From Acidobacteriota bacterium (GTDB lineage Bacteria > Acidobacteriota > Vicinamibacteria > Vicinamibacterales > JAFNAJ01): 64,000 nucleotides of DNA. This document shows, piece after piece, positions 43,668 through 52,162 of this stretch; position 1 is the first letter of the stretch; every line of letters starts with the position of its first letter. Below the pieces are notes generated by a model that did no database searches, had not been told where the DNA came from, and saw only the letters and a list, made by a program, of their open reading frames with translations. The DNA lies in contig JAHDVP010000002.1 of NCBI GenBank assembly GCA_023384575.1, forward strand, positions 9,479 through 73,478, given 5' to 3'. The translations under genes and the position numbers were made by a program.

Positions 43668-44900
43668 ATGCTGCGTTTTCTGACCGCTGGCGAGTCGCAC
43701 GGTCCCGCGCTGACGGTGATCGTCGACGGATTGCCCGCCGGGTTGCCCGTCGACCTCGAGGCCGTCGACCGCGAGTTGCGCCGCCGCCAGGGCGGCTACG
43801 GCCGCGGCCAACGCATGGCCATCGAATCGGATCGCGCCGAGGTGCTCGCAGGCCTTCGCGCCGGTGAGACGATCGGCAGCCCGGTGGCGCTGCTCGTGCG
43901 CAACAAGGACTGGACCAACTGGCAGCGGACGATGCACGCCGACCGCGAGCCGCCGCCCGACGCCACCGGCGCTCGGCGGGCGCCGGTCACGCGCCCCCGG
44001 CCAGGACACGCCGATCTCGCCGGCGGCGTGAAGTACGACCGAGACGACCTGCGTGACGTCCTCGAGCGGGCCAGTGCGCGCGAGACGGCGGCGCGCGTGG
44101 CCGCGGGTGCGCTCGCCAGACAGCTGTTGGCCCGGTTCGGCGTCGACATCGTGAGCCACGTCGTTGCAGTCGGGGGCGTCAGCCTCCCGGCTGAGCGCGA
44201 GGTCACCCTGGCCGAGATCCGCGCCATCCCCGCCGATGCCCGCCTGCGGTGCATCGACCCCGGCGTCGAAGCCGGGATGGTCGACGCGATCGACGCCGCC
44301 AGGGCGGCCGGCGACACGGTCGGCGGCGCCTTCGAGGTCGTCGCGTCAGGCGTGCCGCCTGGCCTCGGCAGCCACGTCCAATGGGATCGCAAGCTCGATG
44401 GCCGGCTCGCGCAGGCCCTCATGTCGATTCCGGCCATCAAGGCCGTCGGCATCGGACTCGGCCCCACGGTCGCCGACCGTCCCGGATCGCGGGTCCACGA
44501 CGAGATCGTGGTCCCCGACGTCACTCATCCGGCCTCGCTCGACCTGGCGGTGGCCCGTCCCACCAATCGCGCGGGTGGACTCGAGGGCGGCATCACCAAT
44601 GGCGAGCCCGTGCGGGTCTCGGCCTTCATGAAGCCAATCTCGACGCTCATGAAGCCACTGCGCTCGGTCGACCTGCGGACGCTGGCCGACGCGCCCGCGG
44701 CCATCGAGCGCAGCGACGTCTGCGCCGTCCCAGCCGCGGCCGTCGTCGGGGAGGCGATGGTGGCACTCGTGCTGGCCGACGCGTTTCTCGAGAAGTTCGG
44801 CGCCGACACCGTTGGCGACATCACGCGCAACCTCGAAGCCGTGCGCGCGCGAGTCCGCGAGCGCTTCGGCCGCGCGCGCGACGACGCGACCCGGGAGTGA
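43668..44900 (+). CDS. aroC: Chorismate synthase
   Basis: 410 residues. It makes chorismate from EPSP using reduced FMN, the last common aromatic step. GESHGPALTVIVDGLPAG, the RRQGGYGRGQRM loop, PRPGHADLAGGVKY and ERASARETAARVAAGALA are family signatures, and the C-terminal GGLEGGITNGEPV and RSDVCAVPAAAVVGEAM are intact. Slightly longer than many homologues. It lies apart from the aromatic supra-operon and heads the def-fmt-rsmB chain 3 bases later. Expression is probably leaderless. Confidence 0.97.
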   Translation: MLRFLTAGESHGPALTVIVDGLPAGLPVDLEAVDRELRRRQGGYGRGQRMAIESDRAEVLAGLRAGETIGSPVALLVRNKDWTNWQRTMHADREPPPDATGARRAPVTRPRPGHADLAGGVKYDRDDLRDVLERASARETAARVAAGALARQLLARFGVDIVSHVVAVGGVSLPAEREVTLAEIRAIPADARLRCIDPGVEAGMVDAIDAARAAGDTVGGAFEVVASGVPPGLGSHVQWDRKLDGRLAQALMSIPAIKAVGIGLGPTVADRPGSRVHDEIVVPDVTHPASLDLAVARPTNRAGGLEGGITNGEPVRVSAFMKPISTLMKPLRSVDLRTLADAPAAIERSDVCAVPAAAVVGEAMVALVLADAFLEKFGADTVGDITRNLEAVRARVRERFGRARDDATRE

Positions 44901-44903
44901 GGG

Positions 44904-45413
44904 ATGCGCCGGCCGATCCTGCGCTGGGGGGACTCGGTCCTGCACTCGCCCGCCGCCGGCGTCGAGGCGTTCGACGCGGCGCTCGACGGGCTCATCGACG
45001 ACCTGATCGAGACGATGCACGCGGCGCCGGGCATCGGCATCGCAGCGCCACAGGTGGGCGTGTCCTTGCGGGTGTTCGTCGTCGACCTGTCCGTGGGCCG
45101 CTCGGCGAGGGACCTCCTCGTGTTCGTCAACCCCGCGTTCGTCGAACGCGAGGGCCTGCAGCTCGAAGAGGAAGGCTGCCTGAGCGTCCCGGGCTTCAAC
45201 GCCACCGTGCCGCGTCCGACACGCGCGGTCGTTCGCGGACTCGACCGCGAGGGCCGCGAGCACGTCGTCGAGGGAACCGGCCTGCTCGCGCGCGCGTTTC
45301 AGCACGAGATGGACCACCTCGACGGGCGGCTGTTCGTCGATCGCCTGCGCCCGTTGCGGCGGCTCGACCTCGCCCGTCGCGTTCGCCGCCTCGCGGCCGA
45401 AGGACGCTGGTAG
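44904..45413 (+). CDS. def: Peptide deformylase
   Basis: 169 residues. It removes the formyl group from new proteins. Motif 1 GIGIAAPQVG, motif 2 EEGCLSVPG (metal cysteine) and motif 3 QHEMDHLDG (HExxH metal site) are all intact. The gene starts 3 bases after aroC and precedes fmt by 5 bases, the usual def-fmt pairing. Confidence 0.97.
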   Translation: MRRPILRWGDSVLHSPAAGVEAFDAALDGLIDDLIETMHAAPGIGIAAPQVGVSLRVFVVDLSVGRSARDLLVFVNPAFVEREGLQLEEEGCLSVPGFNATVPRPTRAVVRGLDREGREHVVEGTGLLARAFQHEMDHLDGRLFVDRLRPLRRLDLARRVRRLAAEGRW

Positions 45414-45418
45414 CCAGC

Positions 45419-46369
45419 ATGCTGCGCATTGTCTTTTTCGGCACGCCCGACTTCGCCGTGCCGACCCTCGAGGCCCTGCTCGGCTCGCGCCATCAGGTGG
45501 TCGGGGTGGTCACGCAGCCCGATCGCCCCAGGGGCCGCGGGCATCGGATGTCGCCGCCCCCGGTGAAGGTGGTCGCCGAGCGAGCGGGCCTGCCGGTCTG
45601 GCAGCCGGTGCGGTTGAAGGACCCGGCGCTGCACGACGCCCTGCGCGCGCTGGCCGCGGACCTCGGCGTCGTCGCCGCGTACGGCCGGCTGATTCCCGAT
45701 GCCGTGCTCGACCTTCCGAGACTTGGCCTGATCAACGTGCACGCGTCGCTGCTGCCCGCCTACAGGGGCGCCTCGCCGATCCAGAGCGCCATCATCGCCG
45801 GAGAGCGCGAGACCGGCATCACCATCATGCGGGTCGTGACCGCGCTCGACGCTGGCGGCACGTTCGCGAGGATCGTGCGACCGATCGGCCCCGACGAACG
45901 CAGCGACGAGGTCGAGGCCGACCTCGCGAGGCTCGGAGCGCCCCTGCTCGTCGACGTCGTCGACCACCTCGAGACGGGCCGGGCCGTCGAAACGCCGCAG
46001 GACGACGCGCGGGCGACCTACGCGCCACGGCTGACCAGAGCCGACGGCACGATCGACTGGTCGCAGCCGGCCATCAGGGTCCACGACCGCGTGCGTGGCG
46101 TCTACCCCTGGCCGCAGGCCAGTGTCTGGCTCGGCGCCCAGCGTTTGGCTCTGCTTCGCACGTCCGTCGCCGATGGCCCGACCGGCGCCACGCCGGGCAC
46201 GATCGTCGACGCGCGGGGCGACCGCCTGGTGGTCGCGTGCGGCGACGGCACGCGACTCGCGGTGCTCGAGCTGCAGCCCGAAGGGCGACGGGCGATGACG
46301 GCCCGCGAGTTCCTCGCCGGGCACCGGCTCGAAGCGGGCACGGGACTGGGCGTCGCTCCACCGGCATGA
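45419..46369 (+). CDS. fmt: Methionyl-tRNA formyltransferase
   Basis: 316 residues. It formylates initiator Met-tRNA. IVFFGTPDFAVPTLEAL begins the catalytic domain. The tetrahydrofolate-binding/catalytic region is LINVHASLLPAYRGASPIQSAIIAGE (catalytic Asn and His). The C-terminal OB-like domain with VYPWPQASVWLG binds tRNA. The ATG at 45419 begins right where homology begins; the upstream open frame overlapping def is spurious. The stop overlaps rsmB as ATGA. Confidence 0.97.
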   Translation: MLRIVFFGTPDFAVPTLEALLGSRHQVVGVVTQPDRPRGRGHRMSPPPVKVVAERAGLPVWQPVRLKDPALHDALRALAADLGVVAAYGRLIPDAVLDLPRLGLINVHASLLPAYRGASPIQSAIIAGERETGITIMRVVTALDAGGTFARIVRPIGPDERSDEVEADLARLGAPLLVDVVDHLETGRAVETPQDDARATYAPRLTRADGTIDWSQPAIRVHDRVRGVYPWPQASVWLGAQRLALLRTSVADGPTGATPGTIVDARGDRLVVACGDGTRLAVLELQPEGRRAMTAREFLAGHRLEAGTGLGVAPPA

Positions 46370-47736
46370 CGTCTCCGGCCCGTGTCGTCGCGCTGGCCAC
46401 TCTCGGTGCGGTGCATCGCGGAGCGGATCTGCCCGACGCGATCGCCCGCAGCCGTGCGCGCCTCGCCGACGAGCGCGACCGGGCCCTCGTGGCCGCGGTC
46501 GTCACGGGCGTCCTCCGCTGGCGCGCGGCCCTCGACCATGCGATTGCCGGTCTCGTGTCGCGCCCGCTCGAACGACTCGACCCGGAGGTCCTCGACGCGC
46601 TGCGTTTGGGCGTCTTCCAGTTGCAGCACCTGACGCGGGTGCCGCCGCGCGCCGTCCTCAACGACACGGTCGAGTCGGTGCGGCGGGCCGGGAAATCGAG
46701 CGCGACGGGCCTCGTGAATGCCGTCTTGCGCCGCGTCGCGTCGGGGCAGGCGCCCCCGCTGCCTCCCCGACCCGGCGGTCCGGTCACGGCGCGGGACGAC
46801 GCCGCGCTCGACTACCTCAGCGTGAGTCTCTCGCATCCTCGATGGCTCAGCGCACGCTGGCTCGAGCGCCACGGCTTCGAGGCCGCCGAACGATGGGCGA
46901 CGTTCGACAACGAACCCGCGCCGCTGACGCTTCGCGTCAACACCCTGGCCACCACCACCGACGACCTCGCCGCCGAGCTCGCGGCGATGAACGTGTCGAC
47001 CCGTCGTGCCCGCTATGCGCCCGACGCGCTCGTCGTCGAATCGGGCCAGCCCCTGGGCCTGCCGCCGGCCGCCGGCGGCCGCTTCGTCGTGCAGGACGAA
47101 GCCTCGCAGCTCGTCGCGCACTTCTGTGCGGTCCGCCCGGGCGAGCGCGTGCTCGACGCGTGTGCCGCACCCGGTGGGAAGACCACGGCCCTCGCGGCCG
47201 CGATGAGCGACCGCGGAACGATCGTCGCCAGCGACCTGCGCCCGCGGCGCGTTGGCCTGCTGCGCGATGCCGTAAGGGCGGCGGGCGCGCGGTCGGTGGC
47301 GATCGTCCGCGCCGACGCGTCGCGCCACCTGCCGTTCGCCCGGGTATTCGACTGCGTCCTGATCGATGCGCCGTGCTCGGGACTGGGCACCCTGCGACGC
47401 GACCCGGAGATCCGCTGGCGGCGGCAGGAGACTGACCTCCTGGAGTACGGAGCCCGCCAGCGGCGCATGCTCGACAGGGCCGCGGAGGTGGTCAGGCCGG
47501 GGGGCCGCCTCGTCTACGCCACCTGTTCGAGCGAACCCGACGAGAACGAGGACGTCGTCGAGGCCTTCCTGTCGGCACGCGCGGACTTCGAGCGGCGCCC
47601 GAAGACCGTGCACCCCTGGGTGGGTACGCCGCACGAGGCGCTGTTGACCGACCGCGGCGACCTGCAGACCCTGCCGCATCGCCACGGCCTCGAGGCGTTC
47701 TTCGCTGCGATGCTCGTCCGGGCGGATGGTTGGTGA
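46366..47736 (+). CDS. rsmB: 16S rRNA (cytosine-C5) methyltransferase RsmB
   Basis: 456 residues. It methylates C967 of 16S rRNA (E. coli numbering). The N-terminal NusB-like RNA-binding domain (residues 1-140, RDRALVAAVVTGVLRWRAALDHAIAG) is followed by the methyltransferase domain with SAM motif VLDACAAPGGKTTALA, DAPCSGLGTLRRDPEIRW (cysteine of motif IV) and VYATCSSEPDENE (catalytic cysteine of motif VI). Def-fmt-rsmB order is conserved in many bacteria. The ATG overlaps the fmt stop. Confidence 0.96.
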   Translation: MTSPARVVALATLGAVHRGADLPDAIARSRARLADERDRALVAAVVTGVLRWRAALDHAIAGLVSRPLERLDPEVLDALRLGVFQLQHLTRVPPRAVLNDTVESVRRAGKSSATGLVNAVLRRVASGQAPPLPPRPGGPVTARDDAALDYLSVSLSHPRWLSARWLERHGFEAAERWATFDNEPAPLTLRVNTLATTTDDLAAELAAMNVSTRRARYAPDALVVESGQPLGLPPAAGGRFVVQDEASQLVAHFCAVRPGERVLDACAAPGGKTTALAAAMSDRGTIVASDLRPRRVGLLRDAVRAAGARSVAIVRADASRHLPFARVFDCVLIDAPCSGLGTLRRDPEIRWRRQETDLLEYGARQRRMLDRAAEVVRPGGRLVYATCSSEPDENEDVVEAFLSARADFERRPKTVHPWVGTPHEALLTDRGDLQTLPHRHGLEAFFAAMLVRADGW

Positions 47737-47769
47737 AGACCCTGTCGCTGTAGTAAGTTAAGAGGTTCG

Positions 47770-48492
47770 ATGGCTCTGACGCGCCGTGTCTGGAGCGCGG
47801 GCAAGTTCCTGCTGATCGCTGGCGCCCTGGTCGCCACCTATGTCGTGTTCTTCGCCGCGGCGATGCGCGTGGCGGTGAAGACTCGCGACGTCGTCGTCCC
47901 CGACCTGCGGGGCCGGACTGCCAACGAGGTGCACGAACTGCTCGCCGACCATGGCCTGGCCGTCCGCGTGGAGGACGCTGCGCGCGTCGATCCCCGCGTG
48001 CCTGCCGGCCGCGTCGTCGAGCAGGAACCCGCGGCCGGGGCCATCACCCGGAGTCAGCGCACGGTCAAGGTGTGGCTGAGTGCCGGCGCGACGCCCGGAC
48101 GTGTTCCCAACCTCGTTGGCGAATCGGAGCGCGCGGCGCAGTTGCGCGTCCAGACCGCCTCGCTCGAGCTCGCCGGGATGGCGGAAATTCGCTCGGCCGA
48201 CTACGCGCCCGACACGGTGATCGCCCAGCAGCCGGCGGGCGACACTCCCGGAACCGGCGTGGCGCTGCTCGTCAACCGCGGCGCCGCAGGACGCACGTTC
48301 GTGATGCCCGACCTCATTGGCGTGAACGGCAGCCGCGCCGCCGAGATTCTGCGCAACCGCGGCTTCCGGGTCGCCGTGGTCGGCGACCACCCCTACCCCG
48401 GTGTGCCGCCCGGCGTCGTGCTGCGCCAGTACCCGCAGGGCGGGTTCCAGGTCGCCTTCGGCGACCCGATCTCCCTCGAGGTCAGCCGGTGA
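47770..48492 (+). CDS. PASTA-domain membrane protein
   Basis: 240 residues. One N-terminal membrane segment (about 12-32) precedes three PASTA repeats (VVVPDLRGRTANEVHELLADHGL, RVPNLVGESERAAQLRVQTASLEL, FVMPDLIGVNGSRAAEILRNRGF). PASTA domains bind peptidoglycan or beta-lactam-like fragments; usually they sit on Ser/Thr kinases or PBPs, but here no kinase or transpeptidase part exists. A TAAGTT at 47754-47759 and an AAGAGG ribosome site precede the ATG. The stop overlaps rpe as GTGA. Confidence 0.9.
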   Translation: MALTRRVWSAGKFLLIAGALVATYVVFFAAAMRVAVKTRDVVVPDLRGRTANEVHELLADHGLAVRVEDAARVDPRVPAGRVVEQEPAAGAITRSQRTVKVWLSAGATPGRVPNLVGESERAAQLRVQTASLELAGMAEIRSADYAPDTVIAQQPAGDTPGTGVALLVNRGAAGRTFVMPDLIGVNGSRAAEILRNRGFRVAVVGDHPYPGVPPGVVLRQYPQGGFQVAFGDPISLEVSR

Positions 48493-49166
48493 CGGTGCGA
48501 CTCGCCCCGTCCATCCTCGCGGCCGACTTCGCCGCGCTCGGCGATGCCGTGACCCGGGCAGCGGCCGGTGGGGCCGACCTCGTGCACGTCGACGTGATGG
48601 ACGGGCACTTCGTGCCGAACCTGACGGTGGGTGTGCCCGTCGTGGCGGCCCTGCGCCGCGTCTCGCCCTTGCCGCTCGACGTCCACCTGATGATCGACAA
48701 CCCGGATGCCTTTCTCGAGGCGTTCGTCGCGGCCGGCGCGTCGATGCTGTCGGTGCACGTCGAGGTGACGCCTCACCTGCACCGCACGATCCAGGCCATC
48801 AAGGGGCTCGGTGCGAGCGCGGGGGTCGTGCTCAACCCCGCAACGCCGGTGAGCGCGCTCGAGGACGTCGCAAGCGACGTCGATTTCGTGCTCGTCATGT
48901 CCGTGAATCCGGGCTTCGGCGGCCAGACGTTCATTCCGCGCAGCCTCGAGAAGATTCGCGCGGTGCGTGCCCTGCTCGACGCCGCGGGCAACGTGGCGCC
49001 CATCGAGGTCGACGGGGGCATCGACCTGCAGACCATCGGCAGCGTCGTGGCCGCGGGAGCCGAGATCCTGGTCGCCGGCCAGGCGGTCTTCGCCACGCCC
49101 GACCCGGCCGCCGCCGTCCGCGCGCTGCGGGCGGTGGCCGACAGAGCGGCGGTGTCGCGCGCATGA
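48489..49166 (+). CDS. rpe: Ribulose-phosphate 3-epimerase
   Basis: 225 residues. It interconverts ribulose 5-phosphate and xylulose 5-phosphate in the pentose phosphate pathway. APSILAADFAALG, the metal/active site HVDVMDGHFVPNLTVG, DVHLMIDNP, VMSVNPGFGGQ and VDGGIDLQTI are all typical. The GTG start at 48489 overlaps the preceding stop by four bases. The next gene overlaps its stop as ATGA. Confidence 0.97.
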   Translation: MTVRLAPSILAADFAALGDAVTRAAAGGADLVHVDVMDGHFVPNLTVGVPVVAALRRVSPLPLDVHLMIDNPDAFLEAFVAAGASMLSVHVEVTPHLHRTIQAIKGLGASAGVVLNPATPVSALEDVASDVDFVLVMSVNPGFGGQTFIPRSLEKIRAVRALLDAAGNVAPIEVDGGIDLQTIGSVVAAGAEILVAGQAVFATPDPAAAVRALRAVADRAAVSRA

Positions 49167-49582
49167 CGTCCGCCGCCGCGCAGCCGTCCACGACGGCCAC
49201 CACCCGGGTCCGCGTCCGCTACGCGGAGACCGACAAGATGGGCGTCGTCTACCATGCCAACTTCTTCGTGTGGTTCGAGGTCGGGCGGTGCGAGTGGCTT
49301 CGCGCGCTCGGGTCGACCTACCGCGAGCTCGAGGAAGACGGCATCCAGCTGCCGGTTCTCGAGGCGAGCTGCACGTACCTCCGTCCCGGCCACTACGACG
49401 ACGAGCTCGACGTCCGGGCCACGGCCCGGCTCGTGTCGCCGGTCCAGGTCGAGTTCGCCTACGAGGTGGTCCGCGTGGACGACGGCACGACGCTCGCGAC
49501 CGGCCGGACCCGCCATGCGGCGATCAACCTCAGGGGGCGGCCCTGCCGGCTGCCGGAACCGATTCGGAAGGTGTTCGCATGA
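49163..49582 (+). CDS. Acyl-CoA thioesterase, YbgC/4HBT family
   Basis: 139 residues, hotdog fold. The motif VRYAETDKMGVVYHANFFVWFEVGR is the YbgC/4-hydroxybenzoyl-CoA thioesterase active-site region with its catalytic Asp. Members hydrolyse short or medium acyl-CoAs, and in E. coli YbgC belongs to the Tol-Pal cluster. Here it is coupled by ATGA overlap to rpe upstream and to an epimerase downstream, in a block that ends with bamD, so an envelope connection is plausible. Confidence 0.92.
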   Translation: MTSAAAQPSTTATTRVRVRYAETDKMGVVYHANFFVWFEVGRCEWLRALGSTYRELEEDGIQLPVLEASCTYLRPGHYDDELDVRATARLVSPVQVEFAYEVVRVDDGTTLATGRTRHAAINLRGRPCRLPEPIRKVFA

Positions 49583-50526
49583 GGGCGCTCGTGACCGGCG
49601 TGGCCGGCTTCATCGGCTCGACGCTCGCCAGCCGGCTGCTCGACGAGGGCGCCGAGGTGACCGGGGTCGACTGCTTCACCGACTACTATCCGCGACCGAT
49701 GAAGGAGGCCAACCTGGCGTCGCTGCACGGCCGGCCGGGCTTCCGTTTCGTCGAAACATCGATCCAGGCGGCCGACCTCGGGCAGTTGCTGGCGTCGGCC
49801 ACGCACGTGTTCCACCTCGCGGCGCAGGCGGGCGTCCGTAAGAGCTGGGGGCGCGACTTCCGGACGTACACGGTGAACAACATCGAGGCGACGCAGGTAC
49901 TGCTCGAGGCATCGGTGGGCCGGCCGATCGAGCGCTTCGTCTACGCCTCGAGCTCGTCGGTGTACGGCGATGCGGCCGCGATTCCGATGCGCGAGGACGC
50001 GTTGCCGCAGCCGGTGTCGCCGTATGGCGTGTCGAAGCTGGCCGCCGAGCAGTTGTGCCACCTGTATTTCGCCAACTACGGCGTGCCGGCCGTCTCGCTC
50101 AGGTATTTCACCGTCTACGGCCCGCGTCAGCGGCCCGATATGGGGTTTCACCGGTTCCTGAAGGCGGCCATCGCCGGAGCACCGGTGGTGCTGTACGGCG
50201 ACGGAGAGCAGACGCGCGATTTCACGTTCGTCGACGATGCCGTGGCCGCGACCATGGCGGCGGGCCGCCACGGCGTCGCCGGCCGGGTCTACAACGTCGG
50301 GGGCGGCTCGCGCGTCTCGATCAATCACGTGCTCGAGGTGATCGGGCACATCACGGGGCATCCGCTCGACGTCAGTCGGGAAGCGCCCCAGAAGGGCGAC
50401 ATGCGCGACACCTACGCCGACACGTCGCTCGCCCGCGCCGATCTCGGCTTCGCGCCCCGCGTGACGCTCGAGCAGGGGCTCATCGCAGAACACGCATGGT
50501 TGCTCAATTCTCCCGCCGTCAGCTGA
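49579..50526 (+). CDS. NAD-dependent nucleotide-sugar epimerase/dehydratase
   Basis: 315 residues, extended short-chain dehydrogenase fold. The NAD motif is VTGVAGFIGSTLASRLL, and the catalytic residues are in YASSSSVYG and SPYGVSKLAAEQLC (YxxxK). TVYGPRQRPDMGFHRFLKA and YGDGEQTRDFTFVDD are typical of UDP-glucose/UDP-glucuronate 4-epimerases. Substrate specificity cannot be fixed from sequence. It probably makes a sugar for a surface glycan. The stop overlaps the bamD start as TGATG. Confidence 0.92.
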   Translation: MRALVTGVAGFIGSTLASRLLDEGAEVTGVDCFTDYYPRPMKEANLASLHGRPGFRFVETSIQAADLGQLLASATHVFHLAAQAGVRKSWGRDFRTYTVNNIEATQVLLEASVGRPIERFVYASSSSVYGDAAAIPMREDALPQPVSPYGVSKLAAEQLCHLYFANYGVPAVSLRYFTVYGPRQRPDMGFHRFLKAAIAGAPVVLYGDGEQTRDFTFVDDAVAATMAAGRHGVAGRVYNVGGGSRVSINHVLEVIGHITGHPLDVSREAPQKGDMRDTYADTSLARADLGFAPRVTLEQGLIAEHAWLLNSPAVS

Positions 50527-51350
50527 TGCCTGCCCCGCGCCGATGGGTCGCTGCGGCCGTCGTGGTCGTCCTCGCCGCGTTCGCGGCCGCGTGCGGGTCG
50601 TCGCGCACCACGATCCCGAGCGGTGTGCTCGAGCCCGACAAGCTGCTGTTCGAGCGTGGCACGGTCGCCCTGAACGATCGCAAGTGGATCACGTCGCGCG
50701 AGTACTTCCGGCAGCTGTACGATGGCTATCCGCAGAGCCCGTATCGGGCCGACGCCAAGCTCGGGCTCGCTGACACGTACCTCGGAGAGGGATCGCCGCA
50801 GTCGTTCGTCCTCGCCATCAACGAGTTCCGCGAGTTCCTGGCGTTCTACCCGACGCACCAGCGTGCCGATTACGCGCAGTTCAAGCTGGCGATGTGCCAC
50901 TACTACCAGATGGCGAAGCCGGAGCGCGACCAGTCGGCGACCAAGGAAGCGCTCCGCGAGTTCGACGCCTTCTTCGAGCGCTTTCCGAACAGCCCCCTGA
51001 TGGACGAAGTCAGGCAGCGTCACCGCGAGGCCCGCGACCGCCTGAGCCAGAGTGAGTTCGGCGTCGGCCTGTTCTACTTCCGGGCCCGGTGGTACCCCGG
51101 GGCGGTCGACCGGCTGCGCAGCGTCCTCAAGGACGACCCGCAGTACACCAATCGCGATGCGGTGTATCACTACCTCGCCGAGTCGTTGATCAGGATGGGA
51201 CGCCCGGCCGAGGCCCTGCCCCTCTTCGAGCAGCTGCTCCAGGAGTTCGAGCAGAGCGAGTACCTCGCCAACGCGCAGAAGCGCGTGGCCGAACTGCGGG
51301 CGAGCCTGGAGCTGCCGCCCAAGACGGAGACGCCGGGAACGGGCTCGTAG
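50526..51350 (+). CDS. bamD: Outer-membrane assembly lipoprotein BamD
   Basis: 274 residues. A signal peptide ends in a lipobox-like AAFAAAC, giving an N-terminal lipid-modified cysteine at residue 24. Five TPR-like helical pairs follow (DKLLFERGTVALNDRKWITSREYFRQL, ADAKLGLADTYLGEG, ALREFDAFFERFPNS, AVYHYLAESLIRMGRPAEALPLFEQLL). It matches the YfiO/BamD component that folds outer-membrane proteins with BamA, confirming a diderm host. The ATG overlaps the epimerase stop by one base. Confidence 0.9.
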   Translation: MPAPRRWVAAAVVVVLAAFAAACGSSRTTIPSGVLEPDKLLFERGTVALNDRKWITSREYFRQLYDGYPQSPYRADAKLGLADTYLGEGSPQSFVLAINEFREFLAFYPTHQRADYAQFKLAMCHYYQMAKPERDQSATKEALREFDAFFERFPNSPLMDEVRQRHREARDRLSQSEFGVGLFYFRARWYPGAVDRLRSVLKDDPQYTNRDAVYHYLAESLIRMGRPAEALPLFEQLLQEFEQSEYLANAQKRVAELRASLELPPKTETPGTGS

Positions 51351-51451
51351 GCCACCTGGATCGTCGGCGGCCGATTCCAGCCGAGCGACGGGGACGCCGA
51401 CTCGGCTCGCCTGCGCGGCGGGCCGCGACGTGCGACATCAACGCGACGCGG

Positions 51452-52066
51452 CTACCCTACGCCGGCGCGCCGGTTGCGCGTGCGCTCGCGGGCCGAGGCG
51501 AAGTCGGCCACCTTGGGGTTGGTGAGGTGGTTGTACCGCCGGTAGTAGTCGACGGCCGACACGATGGCGACCGCGACGACCACCCAGAGGCCGATCTCGC
51601 CGAACGTGCGGAAAATCGTCAGATCGCCCTGGCCGAGCAGCAAGGCCAGGATGGTGACGACCTGGGCGATCATCTTCACCTTGCCGAGCGGGGAGGCGGG
51701 CATGATGACGCCGCGCGACTGGGCGAGGCTGCGGAGGCCCGTCACGGCCAGCTCGCGGCCGATGATGATGGCGACCATCCACGCCGGCGCCGCGTCCATC
51801 TGGACGAGTGAGACGAGCGCCGCCGTGATCAGGAGCTTGTCGGCGAGCGGGTCCATGATCTGGCCAAACGGCGTGACCTGGCGGCGCCGGCGCGCCAGGT
51901 AGCCATCGAGCCAGTCGGTGAGCGCGGCCAGCCCGAAGATGCCGGCGGCGACGAGGTCCTTCGGAATGCCCAGGATCATGCGCCCTTCGAATTTCGTGAG
52001 CAGCACGACCACGAGCAGCGGCACCAGGAAGATCCGCGCCAGGGTCAGCGAATTCGGCAGGTTCAT
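51452..52066 (-). CDS. pgsA: CDP-diacylglycerol-glycerol-3-phosphate 3-phosphatidyltransferase
   Basis: 204 residues with about five membrane segments. It makes phosphatidylglycerol-phosphate. The CDP-alcohol phosphotransferase signature is present around residues 51-75 (DWLDGYLARRRRQVTPFGQIMDPLADK, i.e. D-x2-D-G-x2-A-R...G-x3-D-x3-D). The gene converges with bamD, and a TACAAT at 52099-52104 is its likely -10, divergent from the sugar nucleotidyltransferase gene. Confidence 0.95.
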   Translation of the reverse strand: MNLPNSLTLARIFLVPLLVVVLLTKFEGRMILGIPKDLVAAGIFGLAALTDWLDGYLARRRRQVTPFGQIMDPLADKLLITAALVSLVQMDAAPAWMVAIIIGRELAVTGLRSLAQSRGVIMPASPLGKVKMIAQVVTILALLLGQGDLTIFRTFGEIGLWVVVAVAIVSAVDYYRRYNHLTNPKVADFASARERTRNRRAGVG

Positions 52067-52098
52067 GGAGTCGGCCGGCGCCGGGCGCGCCGCGCGCT

Positions 52099-52104
52099 AT
52101 TGTA
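52099..52104 (-). promoter_or_regulatory. -10 element (TACAAT) of pgsA
   Basis: A minus-strand TACAAT 32 bases upstream of the pgsA ATG. No good -35 is visible. Confidence 0.4.
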
Positions 52105-52145
52105 GCCCGGGGACCGGTCGGCTGGCCACCCGACCGCACCTCCTG

Positions 52146-52151
52146 TAGAAT
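52146..52151 (+). promoter_or_regulatory. -10 element (TAGAAT) of the sugar nucleotidyltransferase gene
   Basis: TAGAAT lies 11 bases before the ATG at 52163, leaving only a few leader bases. Confidence 0.4.
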
Positions 52152-52162
52152 GGCCGATTGAC

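Noticed and set aside
51351..51451. Bidirectional terminator between bamD and pgsA
   Set aside because: A 7-bp AGCCGAG/CTCGGCT inverted repeat with a long loop is present, but it lacks a T-run and is too weak to call.
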